From Alphaproteobacteria bacterium HGW-Alphaproteobacteria-6 (GTDB lineage Bacteria > Pseudomonadota > Alphaproteobacteria > Rhodobacterales > Rhodobacteraceae), in contig PHEC01000011.1 in assembly GCA_002841115.1 (NCBI GenBank), positions 1 through 34,789 on the forward strand: a stretch of 34,789 bases of DNA, given 5' to 3'. This document shows positions 27,360-34,789 of this stretch, piece by piece. Position numbers and translations under genes: made by a program. The notes under the pieces were generated by a model. It searched no databases, had not been told where the DNA came from, and worked only from the letters and a program-made list of their open reading frames with translations. Each line of letters opens with the position of its first letter. Positions within the stretch are counted from its first letter, which is position 1.

Positions 27360-28015
27360 GGCGCCTGCTCCGCAAGATCAGACACGACGTCAGAGAGTGT
27401 CCGCAGGATGATCGCGGCAGAAACGGCACCGGGATCCTGGTGCCCGAGGCTGCGCTCTTTCAAGAGCGCGGCACGCCCGCGCGACGCAATCATCGTTGCC
27501 GTCGCCCGGGCTTCCGCCTCGGCCGCCTCGGCCGCTTTCAGCGCGACATGGCCCGGCCGCGCACCAAGGGCTTCTTGCGCCCGCGCGGCATGGGCGGCCG
27601 CCAGCCAGGCATCAAGCATGGTCTTGTCGCCCGCCTGGGCCTTGCCGCGAACCGCAATGCCGTCGGCCAGGGCAAGGATGAACGTGCTCAGCTCGCTCAG
27701 TGACAGGTCGGGTCTGTCATCGAAGGCCCGGCTCGCCTGCAGAAGGGCACTTGCATAGAGCGGGCCGACCGTGGCCCCGACATCGCTCAGGAATGCGACA
27801 GAAGCCTTGCGCAGCACGGCGGATGGCGGCTCTTTGGCAGCATCGATGTCGCGCAGGGTTGAAACAACGGCGGCAAACCCGTTTGCCATCGAGGTTCCGT
27901 GATCCCCGTCACCGATTTCGCCGTCCAGACCGCAAAGCGCCTCGCGGTTTTCTTCCAGCCGTCGGGCGACCGCGCGGAAGAACAGCAGAAGAAAGGGGGT
28001 GTCGATCGCTTGCAT
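27356..28015 (-). CDS. dhaL: DhaL-type kinase subunit (partner of the SorC-DhaK fusion)
   Basis: A 219-residue all-helical DhaL: Mg-ATP loop DGEIGDGDHG with Asp31, Asp36 and Asp38, then GATVGPLYASALL, KAQAGDKTMLDAW and the SRGRAALLKERSLGHQDPGA end segment. It supplies nucleotide to a DhaK subunit. ATG 28015 is preferred; a TTG at 28033 is possible, but the ribosome site is weak for both. Its stop overlaps the start of the SorC-DhaK gene, so the two proteins are probably made in equal amounts. It lies 48 nt after the other dhaL. Confidence 0.88.
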   Translation of the reverse strand: MQAIDTPFLLLFFRAVARRLEENREALCGLDGEIGDGDHGTSMANGFAAVVSTLRDIDAAKEPPSAVLRKASVAFLSDVGATVGPLYASALLQASRAFDDRPDLSLSELSTFILALADGIAVRGKAQAGDKTMLDAWLAAAHAARAQEALGARPGHVALKAAEAAEAEARATATMIASRGRAALLKERSLGHQDPGAVSAAIILRTLSDVVSDLAEQAP

Positions 28016-28063
28016 TCCGTATCTCTGTGGCAACGAAGGGATCCATGCAAGCGATTGCTGTCG

Positions 28064-28702
28064 TCAGTTCAGGCGTTTGGCGATGCCATCGGCCAGCGAT
28101 GTCAGGATCATGCAGCACGACGTGGCGCCTGCATCCAGCACCCCGCGCGACCTCTCGCCCAGCCGGCTTGACCGGCCGACCCTGGCCACGAGGTCAATGG
28201 TGCTGTCGCGCCCGACGGCCGCCGCCGCCTTCATCGTGCCGAGGCCCTCGGCGAAGCCCTTGTTCGAGGCGACCGCGGCCTCGAAGGCTTCGACCGCCGG
28301 CACCAGGCAATCAAGAAGCGTCTTGTCGCCGACCTTGGCAGATCCGATGTCCTGCACGCCGTCGAGACCGGCCCGCAGCATCCGGGCGAAGGCCGCCTCG
28401 TCGATCACCGGCCTTGCGGACAGTGCATCTGCCATGTCGGAGAACATCATCCCGTAAAGCGGCCCCATCGAGCCGCCGATTTCGGACATCAGGACATCCG
28501 ACAGGATCTGCATCGCTTCATCAAGCGTTTCCTCGCCCTTCAGGCGCTCTGCCGCGCGGCCAAAGCCCTTGGCCATGTTGACGCCATGGTCCCCATCACC
28601 GATCTTTCCATCGATTTCTGACAGATAGGCCTTGTTGGCGACGATTTCGGCCGCCATGTCGGCGACGATGGCGCCCGTGCCCTTGCTTGATATCCCGGTC
28701 AT
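28064..28702 (-). CDS. dhaL: DhaL-type kinase subunit (partner of the stand-alone DhaK)
   Basis: A 212-residue DhaL paralogue with DGKIGDGDHG (Asp31, Asp36, Asp38), GGSMGPLYGMMF and SAKVGDKTLLDCL, and the SSRLGERSRGVLDAGATS segment. It differs widely from its neighbour, so the two are not a recent duplication. ATG 28702 has a strong GAGGAGGG ribosome site. It follows dhaK by 12 nt and is presumably its ATP-binding partner. No DhaM phosphotransfer subunit is present in the window, so ATP-dependent phosphorylation is more likely than PEP-dependent. Confidence 0.9.
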   Translation of the reverse strand: MTGISSKGTGAIVADMAAEIVANKAYLSEIDGKIGDGDHGVNMAKGFGRAAERLKGEETLDEAMQILSDVLMSEIGGSMGPLYGMMFSDMADALSARPVIDEAAFARMLRAGLDGVQDIGSAKVGDKTLLDCLVPAVEAFEAAVASNKGFAEGLGTMKAAAAVGRDSTIDLVARVGRSSRLGERSRGVLDAGATSCCMILTSLADGIAKRLN

Positions 28703-28714
28703 GTCCTGCCCTCC

Positions 28715-29707
28715 TCAAAATCCGGCGCAGGCGGTTTCGACATCAAGCAGGCGCTTGAGGTCGCCGTCCAGAGCCAGAACGGTCAATGTCGCCCCAACCA
28801 TTTCCAGCGAGGTGAAATAGTTGCCGACATAGGCGCGATGAACGGTCAGGCCGCGCGCCACGATCTGGCTCTCGATCCGGTCGTAAAGAACGTAGAGTTC
28901 GTTGATCGGCGTCGCTCCAAGGCCGGACACCAGAACCGCGACCTCACGCCCGGCGGGCAGGTCGTGGTCGTCCAGCACGATCCTGACCATGTCGTCGGCC
29001 ACCTCATTGGCCGATTTCAGGATCTCGAGCCTGGTGCCGGGTTCGCCATGATGCCCGATCCCGACTTCCATCCTGCCGGGCTCGATCTGGAAGTTCGGAT
29101 GACCAACCGCGGGAAGGGTGCAGGGCCCAAGGCCGACACCGACCGACCGGCAGCCATCAATCGCCTTTTGTGCCGTGGCAATGACCTCGTCGAGGCTGGC
29201 CCCCTCGGCGGCCTTTGCGCCGCCGATCTTCCACATGAAGATCTCCCCCGCGACACCCCGGCGCTTTTCACGCTCCGCAAGCGGGGCCGAGCAGACATCG
29301 TCATTGGCAACAACCGTGGCAACGTCGATGCCGTCCCTGGCTGCCATCTTGCGGGCCATCTTCACGTTCATGTTGTCGCCGGCATAGTTGCCGTAAAGCA
29401 CCGCCACCCCGGCACCCCCATCCGCCGCCCTGATCGCGTCAAGGAAGCTCTTGGCGGTCGGTGACGAAAAGAGTTCGCCGACCGCGACAGCATCGACCAT
29501 GTTTCGCCCCGCGTAGCCGATGAAGGCCGGCTCGTGACCCGAACCACCGCCGGTCACAATGCCGACCTTGCCCTTGACCGGGGCGTTTCTGGCGACGACG
29601 ACGCGGGGGTTTGACGGGTCGATCCTGACCAGGTCACGATGCGCCTTGACAAAACCGGCGACCGTCTCATCGACGATATCATCGGGATTGTTGAAAAATC
29701 TCTGCAT
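28715..29707 (-). CDS. dhaK: Dihydroxyacetone kinase-type subunit DhaK
   Basis: A 330-residue DhaK with the family residues in place: GGGSGHEP with His58, GNYAGDNMN with Asp111, and GIGHHGEPG with His220, which binds the ketone of the substrate covalently. DhaK-type kinases phosphorylate dihydroxyacetone, and in tetritol pathways erythrulose. The preceding SDR dehydrogenase and the sugar-type ABC importer point to a ketose made from a polyol. The start has only a weak ribosome site. The pair with the following dhaL forms the first of two kinases in this operon. Confidence 0.92.
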   Translation of the reverse strand: MQRFFNNPDDIVDETVAGFVKAHRDLVRIDPSNPRVVVARNAPVKGKVGIVTGGGSGHEPAFIGYAGRNMVDAVAVGELFSSPTAKSFLDAIRAADGGAGVAVLYGNYAGDNMNVKMARKMAARDGIDVATVVANDDVCSAPLAEREKRRGVAGEIFMWKIGGAKAAEGASLDEVIATAQKAIDGCRSVGVGLGPCTLPAVGHPNFQIEPGRMEVGIGHHGEPGTRLEILKSANEVADDMVRIVLDDHDLPAGREVAVLVSGLGATPINELYVLYDRIESQIVARGLTVHRAYVGNYFTSLEMVGATLTVLALDGDLKRLLDVETACAGF

Positions 29708-29721
29708 TTCTCGCCTGTTCT

Positions 29722-30489
29722 CTATTTGATGCTGAAGCCGCCATCGATCATGAGATCGGCGCCGTTGATCATTCTTGCGGCATCGGACGCAAGAAAGACC
29801 GCTGCGGCCGCAATCTCGCAGGGTTCGGCGAAGCGACCGGTCGGAATCTGACCGATCAGGGCATCACCCTTGGGTCCTGCCCAGGCTTTCTTCCCGAGTT
29901 CCGTCAGCACGACGGTCGGTGAAATCGAATTCACGGTGATCCCGTATTTGCCCCATTCCAGGGCCAGCGTCCTGGTCATCCCGAGGACGCCGAATTTCGA
30001 CGCGCAATAGGCGACATGGTCTTCGATCGCGATTGTCGCGGCTTGCGACGCCAGGTTGATGATCCTGCCGTCCCCTTGCGCGATCATCTGGCGTCCGACA
30101 GCCTGGGCCATCAGAAAGCTGCCGGTCAGGTTCACGTCGATCGTTCGCTGCCACGCGGTCAGGGAAATGCTTTCGGCGGGCGCAAGATCGACGATCCCGG
30201 CGCTGTTGACCAGAACATCCACCCGACCGAATTTGGCGATGACGGCCTGAACCGCCGCCGCGACCAGGGCCGGATCGGCCACATTGCAGGCAAATGCCTC
30301 GGCATTTCCCAGTTCGGCGGCCTTTGCCTCGACATTTGCGGCGTCGAGATCGAGCAGTGCGAGGCGAACGCCCTTGCTGGCGTAAGCGTCGGCGATTGCT
30401 GCGCCGATCCCGGATCCTGCGCCGGTCACAATGGCTGTTCGACCCGAAAGCGGAAAATCGAGATCAAGATTGGCTGGCCCGTTTGGCAT
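29722..30489 (-). CDS. SDR-family polyol dehydrogenase-like oxidoreductase
   Basis: A 255-residue classical short-chain dehydrogenase: NAD-binding TGAGSGIG, NSAG, the catalytic serine in NLASQAA and YCASK with the Tyr-Lys pair. Asp at the end of the second strand (ALLDLD) favours NAD over NADP. In operons with DhaK/DhaL and a sugar ABC transporter, such enzymes oxidise polyols to ketoses, for example D-threitol to D-erythrulose, although the true substrate is unknown here. It lies just after a strong intra-operon hairpin and 14 nt before dhaK. Confidence 0.9.
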   Translation of the reverse strand: MPNGPANLDLDFPLSGRTAIVTGAGSGIGAAIADAYASKGVRLALLDLDAANVEAKAAELGNAEAFACNVADPALVAAAVQAVIAKFGRVDVLVNSAGIVDLAPAESISLTAWQRTIDVNLTGSFLMAQAVGRQMIAQGDGRIINLASQAATIAIEDHVAYCASKFGVLGMTRTLALEWGKYGITVNSISPTVVLTELGKKAWAGPKGDALIGQIPTGRFAEPCEIAAAAVFLASDAARMINGADLMIDGGFSIK

Positions 30490-30521
30490 CGCAAGTTTCC
30501 CGGAAACGAGGTGGAAAAGGG

Positions 30522-30549
30522 CGGCCCAGGGCAGCTTGGCCCTGGGCCG
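30522..30549 (-). terminator. Intra-operon hairpin after the binding-protein gene
   Basis: CGGCCCAGGGC (30522-30532) and GCCCTGGGCCG (30539-30549) form an 11-bp perfect stem with a 6-nt loop, 5 nt beyond the binding-protein stop. On the minus strand the stem is followed by CCTTTTCC. It may partly stop transcription or protect the mRNA end so that the binding protein is made in excess. Confidence 0.7.
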
Positions 30550-30554
30550 TCGAC

Positions 30555-31541
30555 TCAGTTGCGCAGAGCGAGGAGGGCGTCAACATTCTCTGCGGTCACG
30601 GGCGTCCACGGAACATTGTAGGCTTTGTCCTTGCCGTCATTCCACGGCATGTCCGTGTAGTGGGTCCAGATCTCCGACATCGGCTTGTAGTCCGGCATCT
30701 TAGCCGCGATCGCAAGGTCGAGGGCGCCTTGCGCCTGGGCCGCGCCGTCTTGCAGGATCGACGCCATGTCGCCCGCCTTCACCGCCAGAAGCGCATCGGT
30801 GATGCCGTCGATCCCGGCGATCGCGAAATCGGTCACCTCGAACTTTGCACCCTTGATCGCTTCGATTGCCCCAAGCGCCATCTCGTCGTTCTGTCCGATC
30901 ACGCCGGCGATTTCGCCGGGATGCGCCGTCAGCCAGTTTTCCATCAGGGTCTGCGCTTCGGCGCGGCTCCAGTTGGCGGTCCGCTGCTCGATCACCTTGA
31001 CATCGGGGCATTCTGCCAGGGCCTTCAGGTTCCCTTCAAGCCGCTGGATCTGTGCGGATTGCCCGATCGGGCCTTCGATGATCACGACGTTGCCCGTGCA
31101 GCCGATCTTGTCGAGGACGTATTTCGCCTCCATATAGCCCGACTGGACGTCGTCCGACCCGACATAAGCGGTCAGCAGGTCGCTGTTGACCCGGGTGTTC
31201 GATCCGAAGACCGGAATGCCGGCCTCGCTCGCGGCCTGCACGGCCGCCGCGCCGGCCTCGATGTCGATCGGCACGAAGATGATGCCATCGTAGCCCTGGG
31301 TGATCATCGTCTCGAACTGTTCCTGCTGGACCAGGGCATCATACTTGCCATCGAAGATCGTCACCGTGACGATGCCGTCCCTGACCGCCGGATGGTTTTC
31401 AAGCGCCTCTGCCCAGATCTGCATGAACTCGGCATTCAGGCCGTAGACGGCCGCGCCGATCTTCAGCGGCTCCTGAGCGGCGGCCGGCATGGCGACCATC
31501 AGCGCGCTGATCGACACCATCGTCTTGAGTAGGGTCTTCAT
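30555..31541 (-). CDS. Sugar-type ABC transporter substrate-binding protein
   Basis: A 328-residue Peripla_BP_4 (ribose-binding-like) protein with a signal peptide (LLKTMVSISALMVAMPAAAQ) and family features YDGIIFVPIDIEA, GIPVFGSNTRV and VIGQNDEMALGAIEAIKG. It captures a sugar or polyol in the periplasm. ATG 31541 follows GGGAGGAG, which decides it over a TTG or longer start. It is downstream of the permease gene and upstream of the hairpin and the catabolic genes. Confidence 0.93.
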   Translation of the reverse strand: MKTLLKTMVSISALMVAMPAAAQEPLKIGAAVYGLNAEFMQIWAEALENHPAVRDGIVTVTIFDGKYDALVQQEQFETMITQGYDGIIFVPIDIEAGAAAVQAASEAGIPVFGSNTRVNSDLLTAYVGSDDVQSGYMEAKYVLDKIGCTGNVVIIEGPIGQSAQIQRLEGNLKALAECPDVKVIEQRTANWSRAEAQTLMENWLTAHPGEIAGVIGQNDEMALGAIEAIKGAKFEVTDFAIAGIDGITDALLAVKAGDMASILQDGAAQAQGALDLAIAAKMPDYKPMSEIWTHYTDMPWNDGKDKAYNVPWTPVTAENVDALLALRN

Positions 31542-31608
31542 GAGTGCTCCTCCCTTGATTGGCACCTTCCTGCCGCCGCCACCATGACGACCGGCAATTC
31601 CGCAAGGC

Positions 31609-32607
31609 TCAGGCCTGTTTGTGCCGAGCCTGATCCAGCATCACCGCGGCAACGATCAGCCCGCCCTTGATGACCTGCTGGTAGTAGGATTCGACCCCCA
31701 TCAGATCGAGGCCGTTGTTCATCACGCCGATCAGCAGGGCGCCGATCACGGTGCCGGTCACCCTGCCGATGCCGCCTGCCAGCGATGTTCCCCCGATGAC
31801 CACTGCGGCAATCGCATCCAGTTCATAGGCAATTCCTGCCTGGGTCAGGGCAGAGCCGGTCCGCGCGGCAAGCATCATGCCGGCAAAGCCCGCCATGCCG
31901 CCGGAGATCACATAGACGAGCAGCCGGATGCGGGGCACGTTGATACCCGAGACTTTCGCCGCATGCGGGTTGCCACCGGCGGCATAGACATGGCGCCCGA
32001 AGCGGGTAGAGGTCAGCACCCAGGTTGCCGCCAGGAAGATGACGGCAAAGGCGACCACAGGCATCGGTATTCCGGCCAGGTCGGCGGTGCCGATCCAGCG
32101 GTAGGCGTCGGTCAGGTTCGGCACCGGCTTTCCACCCGCGTAGATCAGCGTCAGGCCGCGTGCCGCCGACAGCATGCCAAGGGTTGCCACGAAGGCCGGA
32201 ACATTGAAGCGTGCGACCACAAATCCGGACACGGCGCCACAGGCCATCCCGACCGCGAGGCCCGCGCCGAATGCGATTGCCACCGGGTAGGGGCCGCCTG
32301 CCACCATCGCCGCCGAGGATGTCGTGGCAAGCGAAGCGGACACGACACCGGCAAGTGCGACGATCGAGCCGACGGACAGATCGATGCCGCGCGTCAGGAT
32401 GACGAATGTCATGCCGATCGCGAGGATCCCGTTGATCGAGGTCTGACGAAGGACGTTCAGAATGTTCCGCCCGGTCAGGAAGTATTCGTTGGCGAATGTC
32501 AGAAAGATGCATGCCACGATGAGTGCGATCAGGATGCCGTATTTCTGGGCATGGCTGGCAAGCACCTGTGCAGAGCCGCCGGCTGCCCCGGATCTTGATT
32601 GTGCCAA
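31609..32607 (-). CDS. Sugar-type ABC transporter permease (RbsC-like)
   Basis: A 332-residue permease of the ribose/xylose type with about ten helices and the marker segments GMTFVILTRGIDLSVGS, NVPAFVATLGML and IGGTSLAGGIGRVTGT. The best start is TTG at 32607, with GGGAG 7 nt upstream. A longer frame starts further up but would overlap the ATPase gene, and no suitable ATG lies near the true N-terminus. It forms the channel with the ATPase at 32633-34114 and gets substrate from the next gene's binding protein. Confidence 0.92.
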   Translation of the reverse strand: MAQSRSGAAGGSAQVLASHAQKYGILIALIVACIFLTFANEYFLTGRNILNVLRQTSINGILAIGMTFVILTRGIDLSVGSIVALAGVVSASLATTSSAAMVAGGPYPVAIAFGAGLAVGMACGAVSGFVVARFNVPAFVATLGMLSAARGLTLIYAGGKPVPNLTDAYRWIGTADLAGIPMPVVAFAVIFLAATWVLTSTRFGRHVYAAGGNPHAAKVSGINVPRIRLLVYVISGGMAGFAGMMLAARTGSALTQAGIAYELDAIAAVVIGGTSLAGGIGRVTGTVIGALLIGVMNNGLDLMGVESYYQQVIKGGLIVAAVMLDQARHKQA

Positions 32608-32632
32608 GTTGTTTCTCCCTGGTATCTTCGGT

Positions 32633-34114
32633 TCAGGCAGCCAGATGAACGAGTTTCTCGGCCGAGAGATCCCTGCGGTCGATCTCTCCGGCAATGCGGC
32701 CCTCACGCATCACGATTGCCCTGTCGGCCATTCCAAGGACCTCATCGATTTCCGACGAGACCATGATCACGGCGCCGCCGGCAGAGGCGAAGTCGGACAT
32801 GATCCGATAGATCTCGCGTTTCGCGCCGACATCGACGCCGCGTGTCGGCTCGTCCAGCAGAAGGACCCGCGGGGTGGTCAGAAACCACTTGCCCAGAACG
32901 ACCTTCTGCTGGTTCCCGCCAGACAGGCCGGACACTTCCAGCCGGTCCGACGCGGTCTTGATCCCGAACATCTCGATCATGCGCCCAGCGGCCTGCGCCT
33001 CGCGCCGAGAGCGCATGACCGGGCCGCTCGACATCTCGTCAAGACTCGCCATGCAGATATTCGCCCGGACATCCGCCGACAGCACCAGCCCGGAGCCCTT
33101 GCGGTCCTCGGTGACGAAGGCAAGGCCATGGCTGATGGCTTGCCGCGGGCTGCCGAGGGTGATCGGCCGACCTTCGAGGCGGATTTCCCCGCCGAGGTCC
33201 GGCGACAGACCGAACAGCCGTTCGAAGATCTCGCTTCGCCCCGAGCCCATCAGGCCATAAAGCGCCAGTATCTCGCCCTTTCGCAGATCGAAGGACACGT
33301 CGCTGACGCCGCGCTCTGCGTTCAGATTGCGAACCGAAAGGATGGCCGTCGGTTCGGTCCGGTTCTCCTTGACAAACTCCTCGGCCAGGGGGCGACCGAC
33401 GATCATCTGGATCAGGTCCTCGCGGGTCACATCGGCAATCTTGCCGCTGTCGATGAACTGGCCGTCGCGGAACACCGTGTAACTGTCCGCGATGCCGAAG
33501 ATCTCGGACAGCCGGTGGCTGACATAGACGACGCCCTTGCCCCGTTCCTTCAGCAATCTGATCGCCGCGAACAGCTGGTCAGCCTCGGCCTCGCCCAGGG
33601 CGGATGTCGGCTCATCCATGAAGATGACTTCGGCATCATAGGACAGCGCCTTGGCAATCTCGACCAGTTGCAGTTCGGCGACCGTCAGTTCCATCATCAC
33701 AGTATCGGCGCGGATGGAGAAATGCAGCCCGTCGAGCAGGGCCTGCGCGCTGGCATTCATCTGCCGGAAATCGACGCGGCCAAAGCGCGCCAGCGGTTCA
33801 CGGCCGAGGAAGATGTTCTCGGCAACCGTCATGGCGGGAACCGGATTGAGCTCTTGCTCGATGATCGAAATGCCTGCGGCAAGCGCATCCGAGGGGGTGT
33901 CGAAGGCAACCTCGACGCCGTTGCGCGCTATCGTCCCGCCGTCGCGCTGGCGAATGCCCATCACGATGCCGAGAAAGGTGGATTTTCCGGCGCCATTTCC
34001 GCCGCACAGGGCATGCACGGATCCTGCCTCCAGTCGGAACCTGCCATCCCGCAGAGCAGCAATGCCACCGTATGATTTCTTCAACCCGCTGACCTCAAGC
34101 AGGGCCCTGGTCAT
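32633..34114 (-). CDS. Sugar-type ABC transporter ATPase (RbsA-like, two domains)
   Basis: A 493-residue protein with two ATP-binding domains. The first has Walker A GGNGAGKS and Walker B EVIFMDEPTSALG; its signature is degenerate (LTVAELQLVEIAKALS). The second has the degenerate Walker A GLMGSGRS, signature LSGGNQQK and Walker B VLLLDEPTRGVD, as is usual for the RbsA/XylG family. It drives sugar uptake with the two following genes. ATG 34114 is preferred over a longer start because GAGGGGACGGACA precedes it. It is the first gene of the minus-strand operon. Confidence 0.93.
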   Translation of the reverse strand: MTRALLEVSGLKKSYGGIAALRDGRFRLEAGSVHALCGGNGAGKSTFLGIVMGIRQRDGGTIARNGVEVAFDTPSDALAAGISIIEQELNPVPAMTVAENIFLGREPLARFGRVDFRQMNASAQALLDGLHFSIRADTVMMELTVAELQLVEIAKALSYDAEVIFMDEPTSALGEAEADQLFAAIRLLKERGKGVVYVSHRLSEIFGIADSYTVFRDGQFIDSGKIADVTREDLIQMIVGRPLAEEFVKENRTEPTAILSVRNLNAERGVSDVSFDLRKGEILALYGLMGSGRSEIFERLFGLSPDLGGEIRLEGRPITLGSPRQAISHGLAFVTEDRKGSGLVLSADVRANICMASLDEMSSGPVMRSRREAQAAGRMIEMFGIKTASDRLEVSGLSGGNQQKVVLGKWFLTTPRVLLLDEPTRGVDVGAKREIYRIMSDFASAGGAVIMVSSEIDEVLGMADRAIVMREGRIAGEIDRRDLSAEKLVHLAA

Positions 34115-34149
34115 TGTCCGTCCCCTCCCTCGATCCAGCACGAAACCTG

Positions 34150-34187
34150 GATGCATCATGTGTCAAGCGATGCATGACTTTTGTCAA
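34150..34187 (-). promoter_or_regulatory. Repeated elements upstream of the polyol operon
   Basis: The minus strand reads TTGACA twice (34187-34182 and 34166-34161), each followed by a GATGCAT-type element (GATGCATG at 34169-34176 and the perfect palindrome GATGCATC at 34150-34157 on the plus strand). The paired arrangement suggests a promoter and regulator sites; the SorC-DhaK protein is the obvious candidate binder. No clear -10 hexamer is seen. Confidence 0.45.
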
Positions 34188-34322
34188 ACAGAAAAGATGA
34201 TTTATCGCAAGCCACTGTTAAGTTGGAAAAATCTACCATCCGTGATGTGCAGGACTGCCTGATATCCGGGAGCGAGGGCAGGGATACCTGTCCGATTCGG
34301 CCTCGGCCTGAGTGCTGCCTCA
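34188..34322. other. Non-coding, AT-richer stretch
   Basis: Nothing is identified here. Between 34188 and about 34250 it is noticeably less GC-rich than the rest, as promoter-distal DNA often is. Confidence 0.4.
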
Positions 34323-34496
34323 GGGGTCTTTGGCCGCAACAACCGCATCTTCGTCGGATCGCGGACTGGCGGCAAATCCGCGGCTATCGCCTGCACTCTG
34401 ATCGAAGCCGCAAAATGGAACGGCGTCGATCCCCAGGCAGGTCTCGCCCGCTCTCGCGCCCGCATCAGGGCACAGCCGGCGTCGAAAGGCGCATGA
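34323..34496 (+). pseudogene. Remnant of an IS66-family transposase C-terminus
   Basis: In one frame the sequence encodes GRNNRIFVGSRTGGKSAAIA followed by LIEAAKWNGVDPQA. This matches the C-terminal block of IS66 TnpC transposases (GRKN.LF.GS..GGKSAAI..TLIETAK.NGVDPQA). The similarity ends near 34440, and the frame stops at 34494-34496. Only this short part is left; no other IS66 genes are seen. Confidence 0.8.
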
Positions 34497-34600
34497 AGCA
34501 GCTTGTGCAGACCAAGTGCCAGCGATCTGCCGGTTTGATGCCCGCGACAAGGCGCGGCTGGTCAGCCATGGCGCGCGCGGGGCTCGGGTCTGGCGTCCGG

Positions 34601-34680
34601 GCGCGTCCCTCGGCGCCGGGAACAGGTGGCGGGACAGGAACAGTTTCCCCGCCAGACACTGGCCGAGTTTCTTTTTCAGC
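34601..34680 (-). repeat. Dispersed repeat, right copy (inverted)
   Basis: The reverse complement is about 80% identical to 7901-7985. The two copies face each other across about 26.6 kb. Here it follows an IS66 remnant; on the left it follows a broken gene. Confidence 0.6.
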
Positions 34681-34744
34681 GGCCGGCCTGGAGCGGATCG
34701 CGTTCATTCGCATTCACGCGACCCACTCTAACCTTCTGATTTCG

Positions 34745-34789
34745 CATGTCCGAGTAGCGCAAAACCGGTTCCCACTTTTGCGCGACATG
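34745..34789. repeat. Palindromic repeat element at the window edge
   Basis: GCGCAAAA (34757-34764) pairs with TTTTGCGC (34776-34783), and outside it CATGTC (34745-34750) pairs with GACATG (34784-34789). The inner motif GCGCAAAACCGGTTCCCACT is, from memory, a frequent intergenic palindrome in alphaproteobacteria. It may extend beyond the window. Confidence 0.65.

Noticed and set aside
34507-34522. A third -24/-12-like element on the minus strand (TGGCACTTGGTCTGCA)
   Set aside because: GG-N10-GC is present, but the spacer and -12 box differ from the other two. It lies beside IS debris about 390 bp before the polyol operon and no activator site is near.

Overview
The window looks like a piece of a high-GC alphaproteobacterial chromosome, most likely Rhodobacteraceae. 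The reasons are the high GC content with GC-rich third codon positions, the block of a SAM methyltransferase, gloB, clpA and an OsmC gene, the presence of what looks like an accessory sigma-54 gene, and many ATGA-type translational couplings. No tRNA, rRNA, CRISPR array or complete insertion sequence was found.

Layout: (1) 1-4675 is ordinary core sequence: a methyltransferase cut by the window edge, divergent gloB, clpA and an OsmC-family gene. (2) 5175-7396 holds a Tat-exported metal-dependent amidohydrolase translationally coupled to an outer-membrane beta-barrel protein. (3) 7397-8387 is degraded sequence with a synthase-like gene fragment, strong hairpins and one copy of a dispersed repeat whose inverted partner lies at the far right end. 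(4) 8388-10157 is a SulP anion transporter whose N-terminal codons are cut off by an in-frame TGA. (5) 10369-14013 is a surface-glycan module: GT25 glycosyltransferase, PAPS-dependent sulfotransferase (tail-to-tail overlap) and a PglK/MsbA-like ABC exporter.

(6) 14185-25159 is the most interesting part and looks like a self-contained sigma-54 regulon. It encodes a sigma-54 paralogue, a complete peptide-type ABC importer (SBP, two permeases, two ATPases), a C45/isopenicillin-N acyltransferase-like N-terminal-nucleophile hydrolase, a sigma-54 activator with no sensory domain, and a separate AtuA-like/DUF4387 pair. Two almost identical -24/-12 elements (TGGCACRATTTGTGCATAT) precede the two operons, each with a GC-rich inverted repeat about 80-95 bp upstream. 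The set suggests import of an acylated or peptide-like compound, amide cleavage or acyl transfer, and further conversion by the AtuA-like proteins. The substrate is unknown.

(7) 34114 down to 25260, minus strand, is one long sugar or polyol operon: ABC ATPase, permease, binding protein, SDR dehydrogenase, DhaK, DhaL, a second DhaL, and a protein that fuses a SorC-type DNA-binding regulator to a complete DhaK domain. The expected flow is polyol uptake, oxidation to a ketose, and phosphorylation by one of two DhaK/DhaL-type kinases. (8) 34115-34789 holds the operon's control region, an IS66 transposase remnant, the inverted copy of the dispersed repeat and a palindromic repeat at the window edge.
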